From Antedon bifida (lineage: Eukaryota; Echinodermata; Crinoidea; Comatulida; Antedonidae): a stretch of 64,000 bases of DNA. Positions 37,988-53,447 of this stretch are shown here, piece by piece; positions within the stretch are counted from its first letter, which is position 1, and each line of letters begins with the position of its first letter. The notes under the pieces were generated by a model. The model was not told the DNA's origin and ran no database searches. It worked only from the letters and a program-made list of their open reading frames with translations. Both the position numbers and the translations under genes were made by a program. The stretch is taken from NCBI GenBank assembly GCA_963402885.1, contig OY727097.1, forward strand, positions 19,220,001 to 19,284,000, given 5' to 3'.

Positions 37988-40900
37988 CGTTTTAAACAAT
38001 TTTGAGCATTTCGATAAAACTTTTCACACAAAAACATCAAAGTGCTTAGAATAGCTTCAAATCGCATTTGGAGACGTTTTAGACCATTTTGTGGTTTTCG
38101 AAAAAACTTTTTAACATAAAAACATCAAAGAGCTTAGAATAGCTTCAAATCGCATTTGGAGACGTTTTAGACCATTTTGTGATTTTCGATGAAACTTGGT
38201 TACACAAAAACATCAAAGTGCTTAAAATCACATTTAAACCCGTTTTAGAGCATTTTGAGCATTTCGATAAAACTTGTTAACATTAAAACATCAAAGTGCT
38301 TAGAATAGCTTCAAATCGCATTTGGAGACGTTTTAGACCATTTTGTGATTTTCGAAAAAACTTTTTAACATAAAAACATCAAAGTGCTTAGAATAGCTTC
38401 AAATCGCATTTAGAGACGTTTTAGACCATTTTGTGCATTTCGATGAAACTTGGTTACACAAAAACATCAAAGTGCTTAAAATCACATTTGAAACCGTTTT
38501 AGAGCATTTTGAGCATTTCTATAAAACTTTTCACACACAAACATCAAAGTGCACAAAATAGCCTAATATCGTATTTGAAAACGTTTTAGACCATTTTGAG
38601 CATTTCGACAAAACTTTTTCACACAAAACATCAAAGTGTACAGAATAGCTTCATATCGCATTTGGAGACGTTTTAGACCATTTTGTGCATTTCGATGAAA
38701 CTTGGTTACACTAAAACATCAAAGTGCTTAAAATCACATTTGAAACCGTTTTAGAGCATTTTGAGCATTTCTATAAAACTTTTCACACACAAACATCAAA
38801 GTGCACAAAATAGCTTAATATCGTATTTGAAAACGTTTTAGACCATTTTGAGCATTTCGACAAAACTTTTTCACACAAAACATCAAAGTGTACAGAATAG
38901 CTTCAAATCGCATTTGGAGACGTTTTAGACCATTTTGTGCATTTCGATGAAACTTGGTTACACAAAACCATCAAAGTGCTTAAAATCACATTTGAAACCG
39001 TTTTAGACCATTTTGAGCATTTCGACAAAACTTTTTCACACAAAACATCAAAGTGTACAGAATAGCTTCAAATCGCATTTGGAGACGTTTTAGACCATTT
39101 TGTGCATTTCGATGAAACTTGGTTACACAAAACCATCAAAGTGCTTAAAATCACATTTGAAACCGTTTTAGACCATTTTGAACATTTCTATAAAACTTTT
39201 CACACACAAACATCAAAGTGCACAAAATAGCTTAATATCGTATTTGAAAACGTTTTAGACCATTTTGAGCATTTCGACAAAACTTTTTCACACAAAACAT
39301 CAAAGTGTACAGAATAGCTTCAAATCGCATTTGGAGACGTTTTAGACCATTTTGTGCATTTCGATGAAACTTGGTTACACAAAACCATCAAAGTGCTTAA
39401 AATCACATTTGAAACCGTTTTAGACCATTTTGAACATTTCGATAAAACTTTTCACACACAAACATCAAAGTGCACAAAATAGCCTAATATCGTATTTGAA
39501 AACGTTTTAGACCATTTTGAGCATTTCGACAAAACTTTTTCACACAAAACATCAAAGTGTACAGAATAGCTTCAAATCGCATTTGGAGACGTTTTAGACC
39601 ATTTTGTGCATTTCGATGAAACTTGGTTACACAAAACCATCAAAGTGCTTAAAATCACATTTGAAACCGTTTTAGACCATTTTGAACATTTCGATAAAAC
39701 TTTTCACACACAAACATCAAAGTGCACAAAATAGCATAATATCGTATTTGAAACCGTTTTAGACAATTTTGAGCATTTCGATAAAACTTTTCACACAAAA
39801 ACATCAAAGTGCTTAGAATAGCTTCAAATCGCATTTGGAGACGTTTTAGACCATTTTGTGCATTTCGATGAAACTTGGTTACACAAAACCATCAAAGTGC
39901 TTAAAATCACATTTGAAACCGTTTTAGACCATTTTGAACATTTCGATAAAACTTTTCACACACAAACATCAAAGTGCTTAGAATAGCTTCAAATCGCATT
40001 TGGAGACGTTTTAGACCATTTTGTGGTTTTCGAAAAAACTTTTTAACATAAAAACATCAAAGAGCTTAGAATAGCTTCAAATCGCATTTGGAGACGTTTT
40101 AGACCATTTTGTGATTTTCGATGAAACTTGGTTACACAAAAACATCAAAGTGCTTAAAATCACATTTAAAACCGTTTTAGAGCATTTTGAGCATTTCGAT
40201 AAAACTTGTTAACATTAAAACATCAAAGTGCTTAGAATAGCTTCAAATCGCATTTCGAGACGTTTTAGACCATTTTGTGATTTTCGAAAAAACTTTTTAA
40301 CATAAAAACATCAAAGTGCTTAGAATAGCTTCAAATCGCATTTAGAGACGTTTTAGACCATTTTGTGATTTTCGATGAAACTTGGTTACACAAAAACATC
40401 AAAGTGCTTAAAATCATATTTAAAACCGTTTTAGAGCATTTTGAGCATTTCGATAAAACTTTTCACACACAAATATCAAAGTGCACAAAATAGCTTAATA
40501 TCGTATTTGAAAACGTTTTAGACCATTTTGAGCATTTCGACAAAACTTTTCACACACAAATATCAAAGTGCACAAAATAGCTTAATATCGTATTTGAAAA
40601 CGTTTTAGACCATTTTGAGCATTTCGACAAAACTTTTTCAAACAAAACATCAAAGTGTACAGAATAGCTTCAAATCGCATTTGGAGACGTTTTAGACCAT
40701 TTTGTGCATTTCGAAAAAACTTTTTAACATAAAAACATCAAAGTGCTTAGAAATACTTCAGATCGCATTTGGAGACGTTTTAGACCATTTTGAGCATTTC
40801 GATAAAACTTGTTAACATAAAAACATCAAAGTGCTTAGAATAGCTTCAAATCGCATTTGGAGACGTTTTAGAAAATTTTGTGATTTTCGAAAAAACTTTT

Positions 40901-41003
40901 AACATAAAAACAACAAAGTGCTTAGAAATGCTTCAAATCGCATTTGGAGACGTTTTAGACCATTTTGTGCATTTCGATGAAACTTGGTTTCACAAAAACA
41001 TCA
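37988..41003 (+). repeat. Satellite stretch between the eight-trimer run and the 41-kb duplication
   Basis: This is S, T and G monomers only. It begins with an S core followed by AACAATTTTG (about 37992) and then S-G-G type monomers. Near 38709 it carries GGTTACACTAAAACATC, a variant otherwise noticed only at 4151, which suggests that 38.5-39.0 kb and 4.0-4.5 kb share an origin. From about 39.7 kb it resembles 14.4 kb onward, with AAACCGTTTTAGACAATTTTG in place of the usual T core. Confidence 0.7.
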
Positions 41004-42717
41004 AAGTGCTTAAAATCACATTTAAAACCGTTTTAGATCATTTTGAGCATTTCGATAAAACATTTCACACACAAACATCAAAGTGCACAAAATAGCTTAA
41101 TATCGTATTTGAAAACGTTTTAGACCATTTTGAGCATTTCGACAAAACTTTTTCACACAAAACATCAAAGTGTACAGAATAGCTTCAAATCGCATTTGGA
41201 GACGTTTTAGACCATTTTGTGCATTTCGATTAAACTTGGTTACACAAAACCATCAAAGTGCTTAAAATCACATTTGAAACCGTTTTAGACCATTTTGAAC
41301 ATTTCGATAAAACTTTTCATACACAAACATCAAAGTGCACAAAATAGCATAATATCGTATTTGAAAACGTTTTAGACCATTTTGAGCATTTCGACAAAAC
41401 TTTTTCACACAAAACATCAAAGTGTACAGAATAGCTTCATATCGCATTTGGAGACGTTTTAGAGCATTTTGTGCATTTCGATGAAACTTGGTTACACAAA
41501 AACATCAAAGTGCTTAAAATCACATTTAAAACCGTTTAAGAGCATTTTGAGCATTTCGATAAAACTTGTTAACATAAAAGTGCTTAGAATAGCTTCAAAT
41601 CGCATTTGGAGACGTTTTAGACCATTTTGTGGTTTTCGAAAAAACTTTTTAACATAAAAACATCAAAGAGCTTAGAATAGCTTCAAATCGCATTTGGAGA
41701 CGTTTTAGACCATTTTGTGATTTTCGATGAAACTTGGTTACACAAAAACATCAAAGTGCTTAAAATCCCATTTAAAACCGTTTTAGAGCATTTTGAGCAT
41801 TTCGATAAAACTTGTTAACATTAAAACATCAAAGTGCTTAGAATAGCTTCAAATCGCATTTGGTGACGTTTTAGACCATTTTGTGATTTTTGAAAAAATT
41901 TTTAACATAAAAACACCAAAGTGCTTAGAAATACTTCAGATCGCATTTGAAGACGTTTTAGACCATTTTGTGCATATCGATGAAACTTGGTTACACAAAA
42001 ACATCAAAGTGCTTAAAATCACATTTGAAACCGTTTTAGAGCATTTTGAGCATTTCTATAAAACTTTTCACACACAAACATCAAAGTGCACAAAATAGCC
42101 TAATATCGTATTTGAAAACGTTTTAGACCATTTTGAGCATTTCGACAAAACTTTTTCACACAAAACATCAAAGTGTACAGAATAGCTTCAAATCGCATTT
42201 GGAGACGTTTTAGACCATTTTGTGCATTTCGATGAAACTTGGTTACACAAAACCATCAAAGTGCTTAAAATCACATTTGAAACCGTTTTAGACCATTTTG
42301 AACATTTCGATAAAACTTTTCACACACAAACATCAAAGTGCACAAAATAGCATAATATCGTATTTGAAAACGTTTTAGACCATTTTGAGCATTTCGACAA
42401 AACTTTTTCACACAAAACATCAAAGTGTACAGAATAGCTTCATATCGCCTTTGGAGACGTTTTAGACCATTTTGTGCATTTCGATGAAACTTGGTTACAC
42501 AAAAACATCAAAGTGCTTAAAATCACATTTGAAACCGTTTTAGAGCATTTTGAGCATTTCTATAAAACTTTTCACACACAAACATCAAAGTGCACAAAAT
42601 AGCTTAATATCGTATTTGAAAACGTTTTAGACCATTTTGAGCATTTCGACAAAACTTTTTCACACAAAACATCAAAGTGTACAGAATAGCTTCAAATCGC
42701 ATTTGGAGACGTTTTAG
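41004..42717 (+). repeat. Dispersed duplication, copy B, ending in a chimeric monomer
   Basis: This is the partner of 1-1722. It lacks eight bases (AACATCAA) near 41573, giving ACATAAAAGTGC. Compared with the related block at 34.8-36.7 kb it is exactly 252 bp (one S-T-G trimer) shorter between the T-rich monomer and the CGCCTTTGG variant. At its right edge the monomer starting near 42707 has a G left half but an S-type right half (GAGCATTTTGAGC, then GATAAAACTTGTTAAC), which is a recombination junction. Confidence 0.8.
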
Positions 42718-43157
42718 AGCATTTTGAGCATTTCGATAAAACTTGTTAACATTAAAACATCAAAGTGCTTAGAATAGCTTCAAATCGCATTTGGAGACGT
42801 TTTAGACCATTTTGTGATTTTCGAAAAAACTTTTTAACATAAAAACATCAAAGTGCTTAGAATAGCTTCAAATCGCATTTAGAGACGTTTTAGACCATTT
42901 TGTGCATTTCGATGAAACTTGGTTACACAAAAACATCAAAGTGCTTAAAATCACATTTGAAACCGTTTTAGAGCATTTTGAGCATTTCTATAAAACTTTT
43001 CACACACAAACATCAAAGTGCACAAAATAGCTTAATATCGTATTTGAAAACGTTTTAGACCATTTTGAGCATTTCGACAAAACTTTTTCACACAAAACAT
43101 CAAAGTGTACAGAATAGCTTCATATCGCATTTGGAGACGTTTTAGAGCATTTTGTGC

Positions 43158-46100
43158 ATTTCGATGAAACTTGGTTACACAAAAACATCAAAGTGCTTAA
43201 AATCACATTTAAAACCGTTTTAGAGCATTTTGAGCATTTCGATAAAACTTGTTAACATTAAAACATCAAAGTGCTTAGAATAGCTTCAAATCGCATTTGG
43301 AGACGTTTTAGACCATTTTGTGATTTTCGAAAAAACTTTTTAACATAAAAACATCAAAGTGCTTAGAATAGCTTCAAATCGCATTTAGAGACGTTTTAGA
43401 CCATTTTGTGCATTTCGATGAAACTTGGTTACACAAAAACATCAAAGTGCTTAAAATCACATTTGAAACCGTTTTAGAGCATTTTGAGCATTTCTATAAA
43501 ACTTTTCACACACAAACATCAAAGTGCACAAAATAGCCTAATATCGTATTTGAAAACGTTTTAGACCATTTTGAGCATTTCGACAAAACTTTTTCACACA
43601 AAACATCAAAGTGTACAGAATAGCTTCATATCGCATTTGGAGACGTTTTAGACCATTTTGTGCATTTCGATGAAACTTGGTTACACAAAAACATCAAAGT
43701 GCTTAAAATCACATTTGAAACCGTTTTAGAGCATTTTGAGCATTTCTATAAAACTTTTCACACACAAACATCAAAGTGCACAAAATAGCTTAATATCGTA
43801 TTTGAAAACGTTTTAGACCATTTTGAGCATTTCGACAAAACTTTTTCACACAAAACATCAAAGTGTACAGAATAGCTTCAAATCGCATTTGGAGACGTTT
43901 TAGACCATTTTGTGCATTTCGATGAAACTTGGTTACACAAAACCATCAAAGTGCTTAAAATCACATTTGAAACCGTTTTAGACCATTTTGAACATTTCGA
44001 TAAAACTTTTCACACACAAACATCAAAGTGCACAAAATAGCCTAATATCGTATTTGAAAACGTTTTAGACCATTTTGAGCATTTCGACAAAACTTTTTCA
44101 CACAAAACATCAAAGTGTACAGAATAGCTTCAAATCGCATTTGGAGACGTTTTAGACCATTTTGTGCATTTCGATGAAACTTGGTTACACAAAACCATCA
44201 AAGTGCTTAAAATCACATTTGAAACCGTTTTAGACCATTTTGAACATTTCGATAAAACTTTTCACACACAAACATCAAAGTGCACAAAATAGCATAATAT
44301 CGTATTTGAAACCGTTTTAGACAATTTTGAGCATTTCGATAAAACTTTTCACACAAAAACATCAAAGTGCTTAGAATAGCTTCAAATCGCATTTGGAGAC
44401 GTTTTAGACCATTTTGTGCATTTCGATGAAACTTGGTTACACAAAACCATCAAAGTGCTTAAAATCACATTTGAAACCGTTTTAGACCATTTTGAACATT
44501 TCGATAAAACTTTTCACACACAAACATCAAAGTGCACAAAATAGCATAATATCGTATTTGAAACCGTTTTAGACAATTTTGAGCATTTCGATAAAACTTT
44601 TCACACAAAAACATCAAAGTGCTTAGAATAGCTTCAAATCGCATTTGGAGACGTTTTAGACCATTTTGTGATTTTCGATGAAACTTGGTTACACAAAAAC
44701 ATCAAAGTGCTTAAAATCACATTTAAAACCGTTTTAGAGCATTTTGAGCATTTCGATAAAACTTGTTAACATTAAAACATCAAAGTGCTTAGAATAGCTT
44801 CAAATCGCATTTGGAGACGTTTTAGACCATTTTGTGATTTTCGAAAAAACTTTTTAACATAAAAACATCAAAGTGCTTAGAATAGCTTCAAATCGCATTT
44901 AGAGACGTTTTAGACCATTTTGTGATTTTCGATGAAACTTGGTTACACAAAAATATCAAAGTGCTTAAAATCATATTTAAAACCGTTTTAGAGCATTTTG
45001 AGCATTTCGATAAAACTTTTCACACACAAATATCAAAGTGCACAAAATAGCTTAATATCGTATTTGAAAACGTTTTAGACCATTTTGAGCATTTCGACAA
45101 AACTTTTCACACACAAATATCAAAGTGCACAAAATAGCTTAATATCGTATTTGAAAACGTTTTAGACCATTTTGAGCATTTCGACAAAACTTTTTCAAAC
45201 AAAACATCAAAGTGTACAGAATAGCTTCAAATCGCATTTGGAGACGTTTTAGACCATTTTGTGCATTTCGAAAAAACTTTTTAACATAAAAACATCAAAG
45301 TGCTTAGAAATACTTCAGATCGCATTTGGAGACGTTTTAGACCATTTTGAGCATTTCGATAAAACTTGTTAACATAAAAACATCAAAGTGCTTAGAATAG
45401 CTTCAAATCGCATTTGGAGACGTTTTAGAACATTTTGTGATTTTCGAAAAAACTTTTAACATAAAAACAACAAAGTGCTTAGAAATGCTTCAAATCGCAT
45501 TTGGAGACGTTTTAGACCATTTTGTGCATTTCGATGAAACTTGGTTTCACAAAAACATCAAAGTGCTTAAAATCACATTTAAAACCGTTTTAGATCATTT
45601 TGAGCATTTCGATAAAACTTTTCACACACAAACATCAAAGTGCACAAAATAGCTTAATATCGTATTTGAAAACGTTTTAGACCATTTTGAGCATTTCGAC
45701 AAAACTTTTTCACACAAAACATCAAAGTGTACAGAATAGCTTCATATCGCATTTGGAGACGTTTTAGAGCATTTTGTGCATTTCGATGAAACTTGGTTAC
45801 ACAAAAACATCAAAGTGCTTAAAATCACATTTAAAACCGTTTAAGAGCATTTTGAGCATTTCGATAAAACTTGTTAACATAAAAACATCAAAGTGCTTAG
45901 AATAATTTCAAATCGCATTTGGAGACGTTTTAGACCATTTTGTGGTTTTCGAAAAAACTTTTTAACATAAAAACATCAAAGAGCTTAGAATAGCTTCAAA
46001 TCGCATTTGGAGACGTTTTAGACCATTTTGTGATTTTCGATGAAACTTGGTTACACAAAAACATCAAAGTGCTTAAAATCACATTTAAAACCGTTTTAGA

Positions 46101-49100
46101 GCATTTTGAGCATTTCTATAAAACTTTTCACACACAAACATCAAAGTGCACAAAATAGCTTAATATCGTATTTGAAAACGTTTTAGACCATTTTGAGCAT
46201 TTCGACAAAACTTTTTCACACAAAACATCAAAGTGTACAGAATAGCTTCAAATCGCATTTAGAGACGTTTTAGACCATTTTGTGCATTTCGATGAAACTT
46301 GGTTACACAAAACCATCAAAGTGCTTAAAATCACATTTGAAACCGTTTTAGACCATTTTGAACATTTCGATAAAACTTTTCACACACAAACATCAAAGTG
46401 CACAAAATAGCATAATATCGTATTTGAAAACGTTTTAGACCATTTTGAGCATTTCGACAAAACTTTTTCACACAAAACATCAAATTGTACAGAATAGCTT
46501 CATATCGCATTTGGAGACGTTTTAGAGCATTTTTTGCATTTCGATGAAACTTGGTTACACAAAAACATCAATGTGCTTAAAATCACATTTGAAACCGTTT
46601 TAGACAATTTTGAGCATTTCGATAAAACTTTTCACACAAAAACATCAAAGTGCTTAGAATAGCTTCAAATCGCATTTGGAGACGTTTTAGACCATTTTGT
46701 GGTTTTCGAAAAAACTTTTTAACATAAAAACATCAAAGAGCTTAGAATAGCTTCAAATCGCATTTGGAGACGTTTTAGACCATTTTGTGATTTTCGATGA
46801 AACTTGGTTACACAAAAACATCAAAGTGCTTAAAATCACATTTCAAACCGTTTTAGAGCATTTTGAGCATTTCGATAAAACTTGTTAACATTAAAACATC
46901 AAAGTGCTTAGAATAGCTTCAAATCGCATTTGGAGACGTTTTAGACCATTTTGTGATTTTCGAAAAAACTTTTTAACATAAAAACATCAAAGTGCTTAGA
47001 ATAGCTTCAAATCGCATTTAGAGACGTTTTAGACCATTTTGTGATTTTCGATGAAACTTGGTTACACAAAAACATCAAAGTGCTTAAAATCATATTTAAA
47101 ACCATTTTAGAGCATTTTGAGCATTTCGATAAAACTTTTCACACACAAATATCAAAGTGCACAAAATAGCTTAATATCGTATTTGAAAACGTTTTAGACC
47201 ATTTTGAGCATTTCGACAAAACTTTTCACACACAAATATCAAAGTGCACAAAATAGCTTAATATCGTATTTGAAAACGTTTTAGACCAGTTTGAGCATTT
47301 CGACAAAACTTTTTCAAACAAAACATCAAAGTGTACAGAATAGCTTCAAATCGCATTTGGAGACGTTTTAGACCATTTTGTGCATTTCGAAAAAACTTTT
47401 TAACATAAAAACATCAAAGTGCTTAGAAATACTTCAGATCGCATTTGGAGACGTTTTAGACCATTTTGAGCATTTCGATAAAACTTGTTAACATAAAAAC
47501 ATCAAAGTACTTAGAATAGCTTCAAATCGCATTTGGAGACGTTTTAGAACATTTTGTGATTTTCGAAAAAACTTTTAACATAAAAACAACAAAGTGCTTA
47601 GAAATGCTTCAAATCGCATTTGGAGACGTTTTAGACCATTTTGTGCATTTCGATGAAACTTGGTTTCACAAAAACATCAAAGTGCTTAAAATCACATTTA
47701 AAACCGTTTTAGATCATTTTGAGCATTTCGATAAAACTTTTCACACACAAACATCAAAGTGCACAAAATAGCTTAATATCGTATTTGAAAACGTTTTAGA
47801 CCATTTTGAGTTTTTCGACAAAACTTTTTCACACAAAACATCAAAGTGTACAGAATAGCTTCATATCGCATTTGGAGACGTTTTAGAGCATTTTGTGCAT
47901 TTCGATGAAACTTGGTTACACAAAAACATCAAAGTGCTTAAAATCACATTTAAAACCGTTTAAGAGCATTTTGAGCATTTCGATAAAACTTGTTAACATA
48001 AAAACATCAAAGTGCTTAGAATAGCTTCAAATCGCATTTGGAGACGTTTTAGACCATTTTGTGGTTTTCGAAAAAACTTTTTAACATAAAAACATCAAAG
48101 AGCTTAGAATAGCTTCAAATCGCATTTGGAGACGTTTTAGACCATTTTGTGATTTTCGATGAAACTTGGTTACACAAAAACATCAAAGTGCTTAAAATCA
48201 CATTTAAAACCGTTTTAGAGCATTTTGAGCATTTCGATAAAACTTGTTAACATTAAAACATCAAAGTGCTTAGAATAGCTTCAAATCGCATTTGGAGACG
48301 TTTTAGACCATTTTGTGATTTTCGAAAAAACTTTTTAACATAAAAACATCAAAGTGCTTAGAATAGCTTCAAATCGCATTTAGAGACGTTTTAGACCATT
48401 TTTGTGATTTTCGATGAAACTTGGTTACACAAAAATATCAAAGTGCTTAAAATCATATTTAAAACCGTTTTAGAGCATTTTGAGCATTTCGATAAAACTT
48501 TTCACACACAAATATCAAAGTGCACAAAATAGCTTAATATCGTATTTGAAAACGTTTTAGACCATTTTGAGCATTTCGACAAAACTTTTTCACACAAAAC
48601 ATCAAAGTGTACAGAATAGCTTCAAATCGCATTTGGAGACGTTTTAGACCATTTTGTGCATTTCGATTAAACTTGGTTACACAAAACCATCAAAGTGCTT
48701 AAAATCACATTTGAAACCGTTTTAGACCATTTTGAACATTTCGATAAAACTTTTCATACACAAACATCAAAGTGCACAAAATAGCATAATATCGTATTTG
48801 AAAACGTTTTAGACCATTTTGAGCATTTCGACAAAACTTTTTCACACAAAACATCAAAGTGTACAGAATAGCTTCATATCGCATTTGGAGATGTTTTAGA
48901 GCATTTTGTGCATTTCGATGAAACTTGGTTACACAAAAACATCAAAGTGCTTAAAATCACATTTAAAACCGTTTTAGAGCATTTTGAGCATTTCGATAAA
49001 ACTTGTTAACATAAAAACATCAAAGTGCTTAGAATAGCTTCAAATCGCATTTGGAGACGTTTTAGACCATTTTGTGATTTTCGAAAAAACTTTTTAACAT

Positions 49101-51934
49101 AAAAACATCAAAGTGCTTAGAATAGCTTCAAATCGTATTTGGAGACGTTTTAGACCATTTTGTGCATTTCGATGAAACTTGGTTACACAAAAACATCAAA
49201 GTGCTTAAAATCACATTTGAAACTGTTTTAGAGCATTTCGAGCATTTCTATAAAACTTTTCACACACAAACATCAAAGTGCACAAAATAGCTTAATATCG
49301 TATTTGAAAACGTTTTAGACCATTTTGAGCATTTCGACAAAACTTTTTCACATAAAACATCAAAGTGTACAGAATAGCTTCAAATCGCATTTGGAGACGT
49401 TTTAGACCATTTTGTGCATTTCGATGAAACTTGGTTACACAAAACCATCAAAGTGCTTAAAATCACATTTGAAACCGTTTTAGACCATTTTGAACATTTC
49501 GATAAAACTTTTCACACACAAACATCAAAGTGCACAAAATAGCATAATATCGTATTTGAAAACGTTTTAGACCATTTTGAGCATTTCGACAAAACTTTTT
49601 CACACAAAACATCAAAGTGTACAGAATAGCTTCATATCGCATTTGGAGACGTTTTAGAGCATTTTGTGCATTTCGATGAAACTTGGTTACACAAAAACAT
49701 CAAAGTGCTTAAAATCACATTTGAAACCATTTCAGACAATTTTGAGCATTTCGATAAAACTTTTCACACAAAAACATCAAAGTGCTTAGAATAGCTTCAA
49801 ATCGCATTTGGAGACGTTTTAGACCATTTTGTGATTTTCGAAAAAACTTTTTAACATAAAAACATCAAAGTGCTTAGAATAGCTTCAAATCGCATTTGGA
49901 GACGTTTTAGACCATTTTGTGATTTTCGATGAAACTTGGTTACAGAAAAACATCAAAGTGCTTAAAATCACATTTAAAACCGTTTTAGAGCATTTTGAGC
50001 ATTTCGATAAAACTTGGTTACACAAAAACATCAAAGTGCTTAAAATCACATTTGAAACCGTTTTAGACAATTTTGAGCGTTTCGATAAAACTTTTCACAC
50101 AAAAACATCAAAGTGCTTAGAATAGCTTCAAATCGCATTTGGAGACGTTTTAGACCATTTTGTGATTTTCGAAAAAACTTTTTAACATAAAAACATCAAA
50201 GTGCTCAGAATAGCTTCAAATCGCATTTGGAGACGTTTTAGACCATTTTGTAATTTTCGATGAAACTTGGTTACACAAAAACATCAAAGTGCTTAAAATC
50301 ACATTTAAAACCGTTTTAGAGCATTTTGAGCATTTCGATAAAACTTGTTAACATAAAAACATCAAAGTGCTTAGAATAGCTTCAAATCGCATTTGGAGAT
50401 GTTTTAGACCATTTTGTGATTTTCGAAAAAACTTTTTAACATAAAAACATCAAAGTGCTTAGAATAGCTTCAAATCGCATTTGGAGACGTTTTAGACCAT
50501 TTTGTGATTTTCGATGAAACTTGGTTACACAAAAACATCAAAGTGCTTAAAATCACATTTAAAACCGTTTTAGAGCATTTTGAGCATTTCGATAAAACTT
50601 GTTAACATAAAAACATCAAAGTGCTTAGAATAGCTTCAAATCGCATTTGGAGACGTTTTAGACCATTTTGTGATTTTCGAAAAAACTTTTTAACATAAAA
50701 ACATCAAAGTGCTTAGAATAGCTTCAAATCGCATTTGGAGACGTTTTAGACCATTTTGTGATTTTCGATGAAACTTGGTTACACAAAAACATCAAAGTGC
50801 TTAAAATCACATTTAAAACCGTTTTAGAGCATTTTGAGCATTTCGATAAAACTTTTCACACACAAATATCAAAATGCACAAAATAGCTTAATATCGTATT
50901 TGAAAACGTTTTAGACCATTTTGAGCATTTCGACAAAACTTTTTCACACAAAACATCAAAGTGTACAGAATAGCTTCAAATCGCATTTGGAGACGTTTTA
51001 GACCATTTTGTGCATTTCGAAAAAACTTTTTAACATAAAAACATCAAAGTGCTTAGAATAGCTTCAAATCGCATTTGGAGACGTTTTAGACCATTTTGTG
51101 CATTTCGATGAAACTTGGTTACACAAAAACATCAAAGTGCTTAAAATCACATTTGAAACCGTTTTAGAGCATTTTGAGCATTTCTATAAAACTTTTCACA
51201 CACAAACATCAAAGTGCACAAAATAGCTTAATATCGTATTTGAAAACGTTTTAGACCATTTTGAGCATTTCGACAAAACTTTTTCACACAAAACATCAAA
51301 GTGTACAGAATAGCTTCAAATCGCATTTGGAGACGTTTTAGACCATTTTGTGCATTTCGATGAAACTTGGTTACACAAAACCATCAAAGTGCTTAAAATC
51401 ACATTTGAAACCGTTTTAGACCATTTTGAACATTTCGATAAAACTTTTCACACACAAACATCAAAGTGCACAAAATAGCATAATATCGTATTTGAAAACG
51501 TTTTAGACCATTTTGAGCATTTCGACAAAACTTTTTCACAAAACATCAAATTGTACAGAATAGCTTCATATCGCATTTGGAGACGTTTTAGAGCATTTTG
51601 TGCATTTCGATGAAACTTGGTTACAAAAAAACATCAAAGTGCTTAAAATCACATTTGAAACCGTTTTAGACAATTTTGAGCATATCGATAAAACTTTTCA
51701 TACAAAAACATCAAAGTGCTTAGAATAGCTTCAAATCGCATTTGGAGACGTTTTAGACCATTTTGTGGTTTTCGAAAAAACTTTTTAACATAAAAACATC
51801 AAAGAGCTTAGAATAGCTTCAAATCGCATTTGGAGACGTTTTAGACCATTTTGTGATTTTCGATGAAACTTGGTTACACAAAAACATCAAAGTGCTTAAA
51901 ATCACATTTAAAACCGTTTTAGAGCATTTTGAGC
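43158..51934 (+). repeat. 9-kb segmental duplication, copy B (partner 13270-22220)
   Basis: This is the partner of 13270-22220. The same private markers appear at about 46529-46570, 48399, 48889 and 51535. It carries one additional S-G-G trimer near 50.58-50.84 kb and lacks the five monomers found at about 19.25-19.68 kb; the junction is near 49135, where CGTATTTGGAGACG is itself a hybrid of T and G linkers. Its right part is copied again as the 4.2/4.4-kb tandem. Confidence 0.85.
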
Positions 51935-53447
51935 ATTTCTATAAAACTTTTCACACACAAACATCAAAGTGCACAAAATAGCTTAATATCGTATTTGAAA
52001 ACGTTTTAGACCATTTTGAGCATTTCGACAAAACTTTTTCACACAAAACATCAAAGTGTACAGAATAGCTTCAAATCGCATTTGGAGACGTTTTAGACCA
52101 TTTTGTGCATTTCGATGAAACTTGGTTACACAAAACCATCAAAGTGCTTAAAATCACATTTGAAACCGTTTTAGACCATTTTGAACATTTCGATAAAACT
52201 TTTCACACACAAACATCAAAGTGCACAAAATAGCATAATATCGTATTTGAAAACGTTTTAGACCATTTTGAGCATTTCGACAAAACTTTTTCACACAAAA
52301 CATCAAATTGTACAGAATAGCTTCATATCGCATTTGGAGACGTTTTAGAGCATTTTGTGCATTTCGATGAAACTTGGTTACACAAAAACATCAAAGTGCT
52401 TAAAATCACATTTGAAACCGTTTTAGACAATTTTGAGCATTTCGATAAAACTTTTCACACAAAAACATCAAAGTGCTTAGAATAGCTTCAAATCGCATTT
52501 GGAGACGTTTTAGACCATTTTGTGGTTTTCGAAAAAACTTTTTAACATAAAAACATCAAAGAGTTTAGAATAGCTTCAAATCGCATTTGGAGACGTTTTA
52601 GACCATTTTGTGATTTTCGATGAAACTTGGTTACACAAAAACATCAAAGTGCTTAAAATCACATTTAAAACCGTTTTAGAGCATTTTGAGCATTTCGATA
52701 AAACTTGTTAACATTAAAACATCAAAGTGCTTAGAATAGCTTCAAATCGCATTTGGAGACGTTTTAGACCATTTTGTGATTTTCGAAAAAACTTTTTAAC
52801 ATAAAAACATCAAAGTGCTTAGAATAGCTTCAAATCGCATTTGGAGACGTTTTAGACCATTTTGTGATTTTCGATGAAACTTGGTTACACAAAAACATCA
52901 AAGTGCTTAAAATCACATTTAAAACCGTTTTAGAGCATTTTGAGCATTTCGATAAAACTTGTTAACATTAAAACATCAAAGTGCTTAGAATAGCTTCAAA
53001 TCGGATTTGGAGACGTTTTAGACCATTTTGTGATTTTCGAAAAAACTTTTTAACATAAAAACATCAAAGTGCTTAGAATAGCTTCAAATCGCATTTAGAG
53101 ACGTTTTAGACCATTTTGTGCATTTCGATGAAACTTGGTTACACAAAAACATCAAAGTGCTTAAAATCACATTTGAAACCGTTTTAGAGCATTTTGAGCA
53201 TTTCTATAAAACTTTTCACACACAAACATCAAAGTGCACAAAATAGCCTAATATCGTATTTGAAAACGTTTTAGACCATTTTGAGCATTTCGACAAAACT
53301 TTTTCACACAAAACATCAAAGTGTACAGAATAGCTTCATATCGCATTTGGAGACGTTTTAGACCATTTTGTGCATTTCGATGAAACTTGGTTACACAAAA
53401 ACATCAAAGTGCTTAAAATCACATTTGAAACCGTTTTAGAGCATTTT
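49240..53447 (+). repeat. 4.2-kb tandem unit, copy 1 (4208 bp)
   Basis: This aligns with the next unit at an offset of 4208 bp on the left (49.24-50.15 kb) and 4374 bp on the right (about 50.4-53.7 kb). Shared rare markers are TTCACAAAACATCAAATTG (51535 and 55909) and TCGGATTTGG (53001 and 57375). The left edge is where CATTTCGAGCATTTC (about 49236) stops matching CATTTTGAGCATTTC (about 53444). Confidence 0.83.
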
